This document shows, piece after piece, positions 63,620 to 64,000 of a DNA stretch of 64,000 nucleotides; positions within the stretch are counted from its first letter, which is position 1, and every line of letters begins with the position of its first letter. Source of the DNA: Forficula auricularia (taxonomy: Eukaryota > Arthropoda > Insecta > Dermaptera > Forficulidae); NCBI GenBank assembly GCA_024734495.1, contig JALMQS010000102.1, positions 10,573,140 through 10,637,139 of the forward strand. The letters run 5' to 3'. Position numbers and translations under genes: made by a program. The notes below the pieces were generated by a model. The model searched no databases, was not told the DNA's origin, and saw only the letters and a program-made list of their open reading frames with translations.

Positions 63620-63942
63620 ATAAATGCAAATAAACATACACACATATATATCGAAATTATATATCTGTATATATATTATTTATTTGTTTGAGACTATAGT
63701 TTCGAAGACTTTAACGAGATTTTAAAGACTTTAAAGAGATTTTAACTGGCTCCCAGCTAAGTAAAGATCGAAAATTTGAAATATCCATACGGTATTGACC
63801 CCATGAAAAATAATATTTATACTTAAAAAAGACTTATGATGAAGACCAAGTCATTGAAACTATAGTCTCAAACAAATAAATAAATATATACAGATATATA
63901 ATTTCCATATATATGTGTGTATGTTTATTTGCATCAAGTAGA
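63620..63942. mobile_element. Inverted-pair element with hammerhead-like arm
   Basis: Left arm 63621-63710 mirrors 63840-63942 (GCAAATAAACATACACACAT; TTGTTTGAGACTATAGTTTC). Right arm: AUGAUGA (one change from CUGAUGA), GAC/GUC hairpin, GAAA, ACUAUAGU palindrome, C; helix I not evident. Confidence 0.6.
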
Positions 63943-64000
63943 AGACAACCTTTTTGTTTCTATTTGTGAATCAACAACTCTGCTACTCTCGGCAAAAAAA

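Overview
This is a 64 kb window of AT-rich eukaryotic nuclear DNA, almost certainly from an insect. Evidence: spliceosomal exons with long introns, two recognisable animal genes, tRNA-derived SINEs, several LINE clades, Tc1/mariner and hAT-like elements, and Penelope-like (PLE) remnants. The order of insect cannot be fixed from the sequence. There is one 17-base N gap (46180-46196).

Only two host genes are supported. (1) On the + strand at 5844-9486 lie the last three coding exons of the mitochondrial large-subunit ribosomal protein L10 gene (mRpL10); its first exon(s) were not found. (2) On the - strand at 33966-16049 lies a five-coding-exon TALE homeobox gene of the Mohawk type. Splice phases agree across all five exons and give 274 residues from the ATG at 33966. 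The two genes are convergent. A CpG-richer, low-repeat block at about 41.05-42.39 kb, with strong splice signals, may hold the Mohawk promoter and 5' untranslated exons.

Everything else is mobile-element sequence or unremarkable AT-rich DNA, and many insertions are nested. Main families: palindromic elements ending in hammerhead-ribozyme-like motifs and derived from PLEs (2.0, 13.3, 14.3, 17.1, 21.1, 22.2, 46.8 kb, plus single motifs at 7.6, 37.5 and 46.3 kb); an inverted-repeat family built on CCGACTTCAAAAA (12.3-39.9 kb, at least eight copies); two related families with poly-G tails and a shared CAACCAAATTTTGTATACAT module; Helitron-like fragments; hAT-like MITEs with 8-bp target duplications; a Harbinger-like MITE with a TTA duplication; very long foldback elements at 0.4-1.4, 11.3-12.1, 44.7-45.4 and 49.3-49.8 kb; elements with a 20-bp minisatellite core (21.9, 43.6, 59.7 kb); a roughly 120-bp tandem repeat (19.6-21.1 and 61.2-61.6 kb); SINEs; and 5'-truncated LINEs, including a three-level nest at 61.8-63.3 kb.

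The most interesting structure is the hammerhead set. At least seven motifs have an intact CUGANGA...GAAA core, and five of them also have a convincing helix I. All carry one extra nucleotide before helix II, and most sit in short inverted-pair elements with 10-17 bp target duplications. In one element both arms carry the motif, so either strand's transcript could contain a ribozyme.
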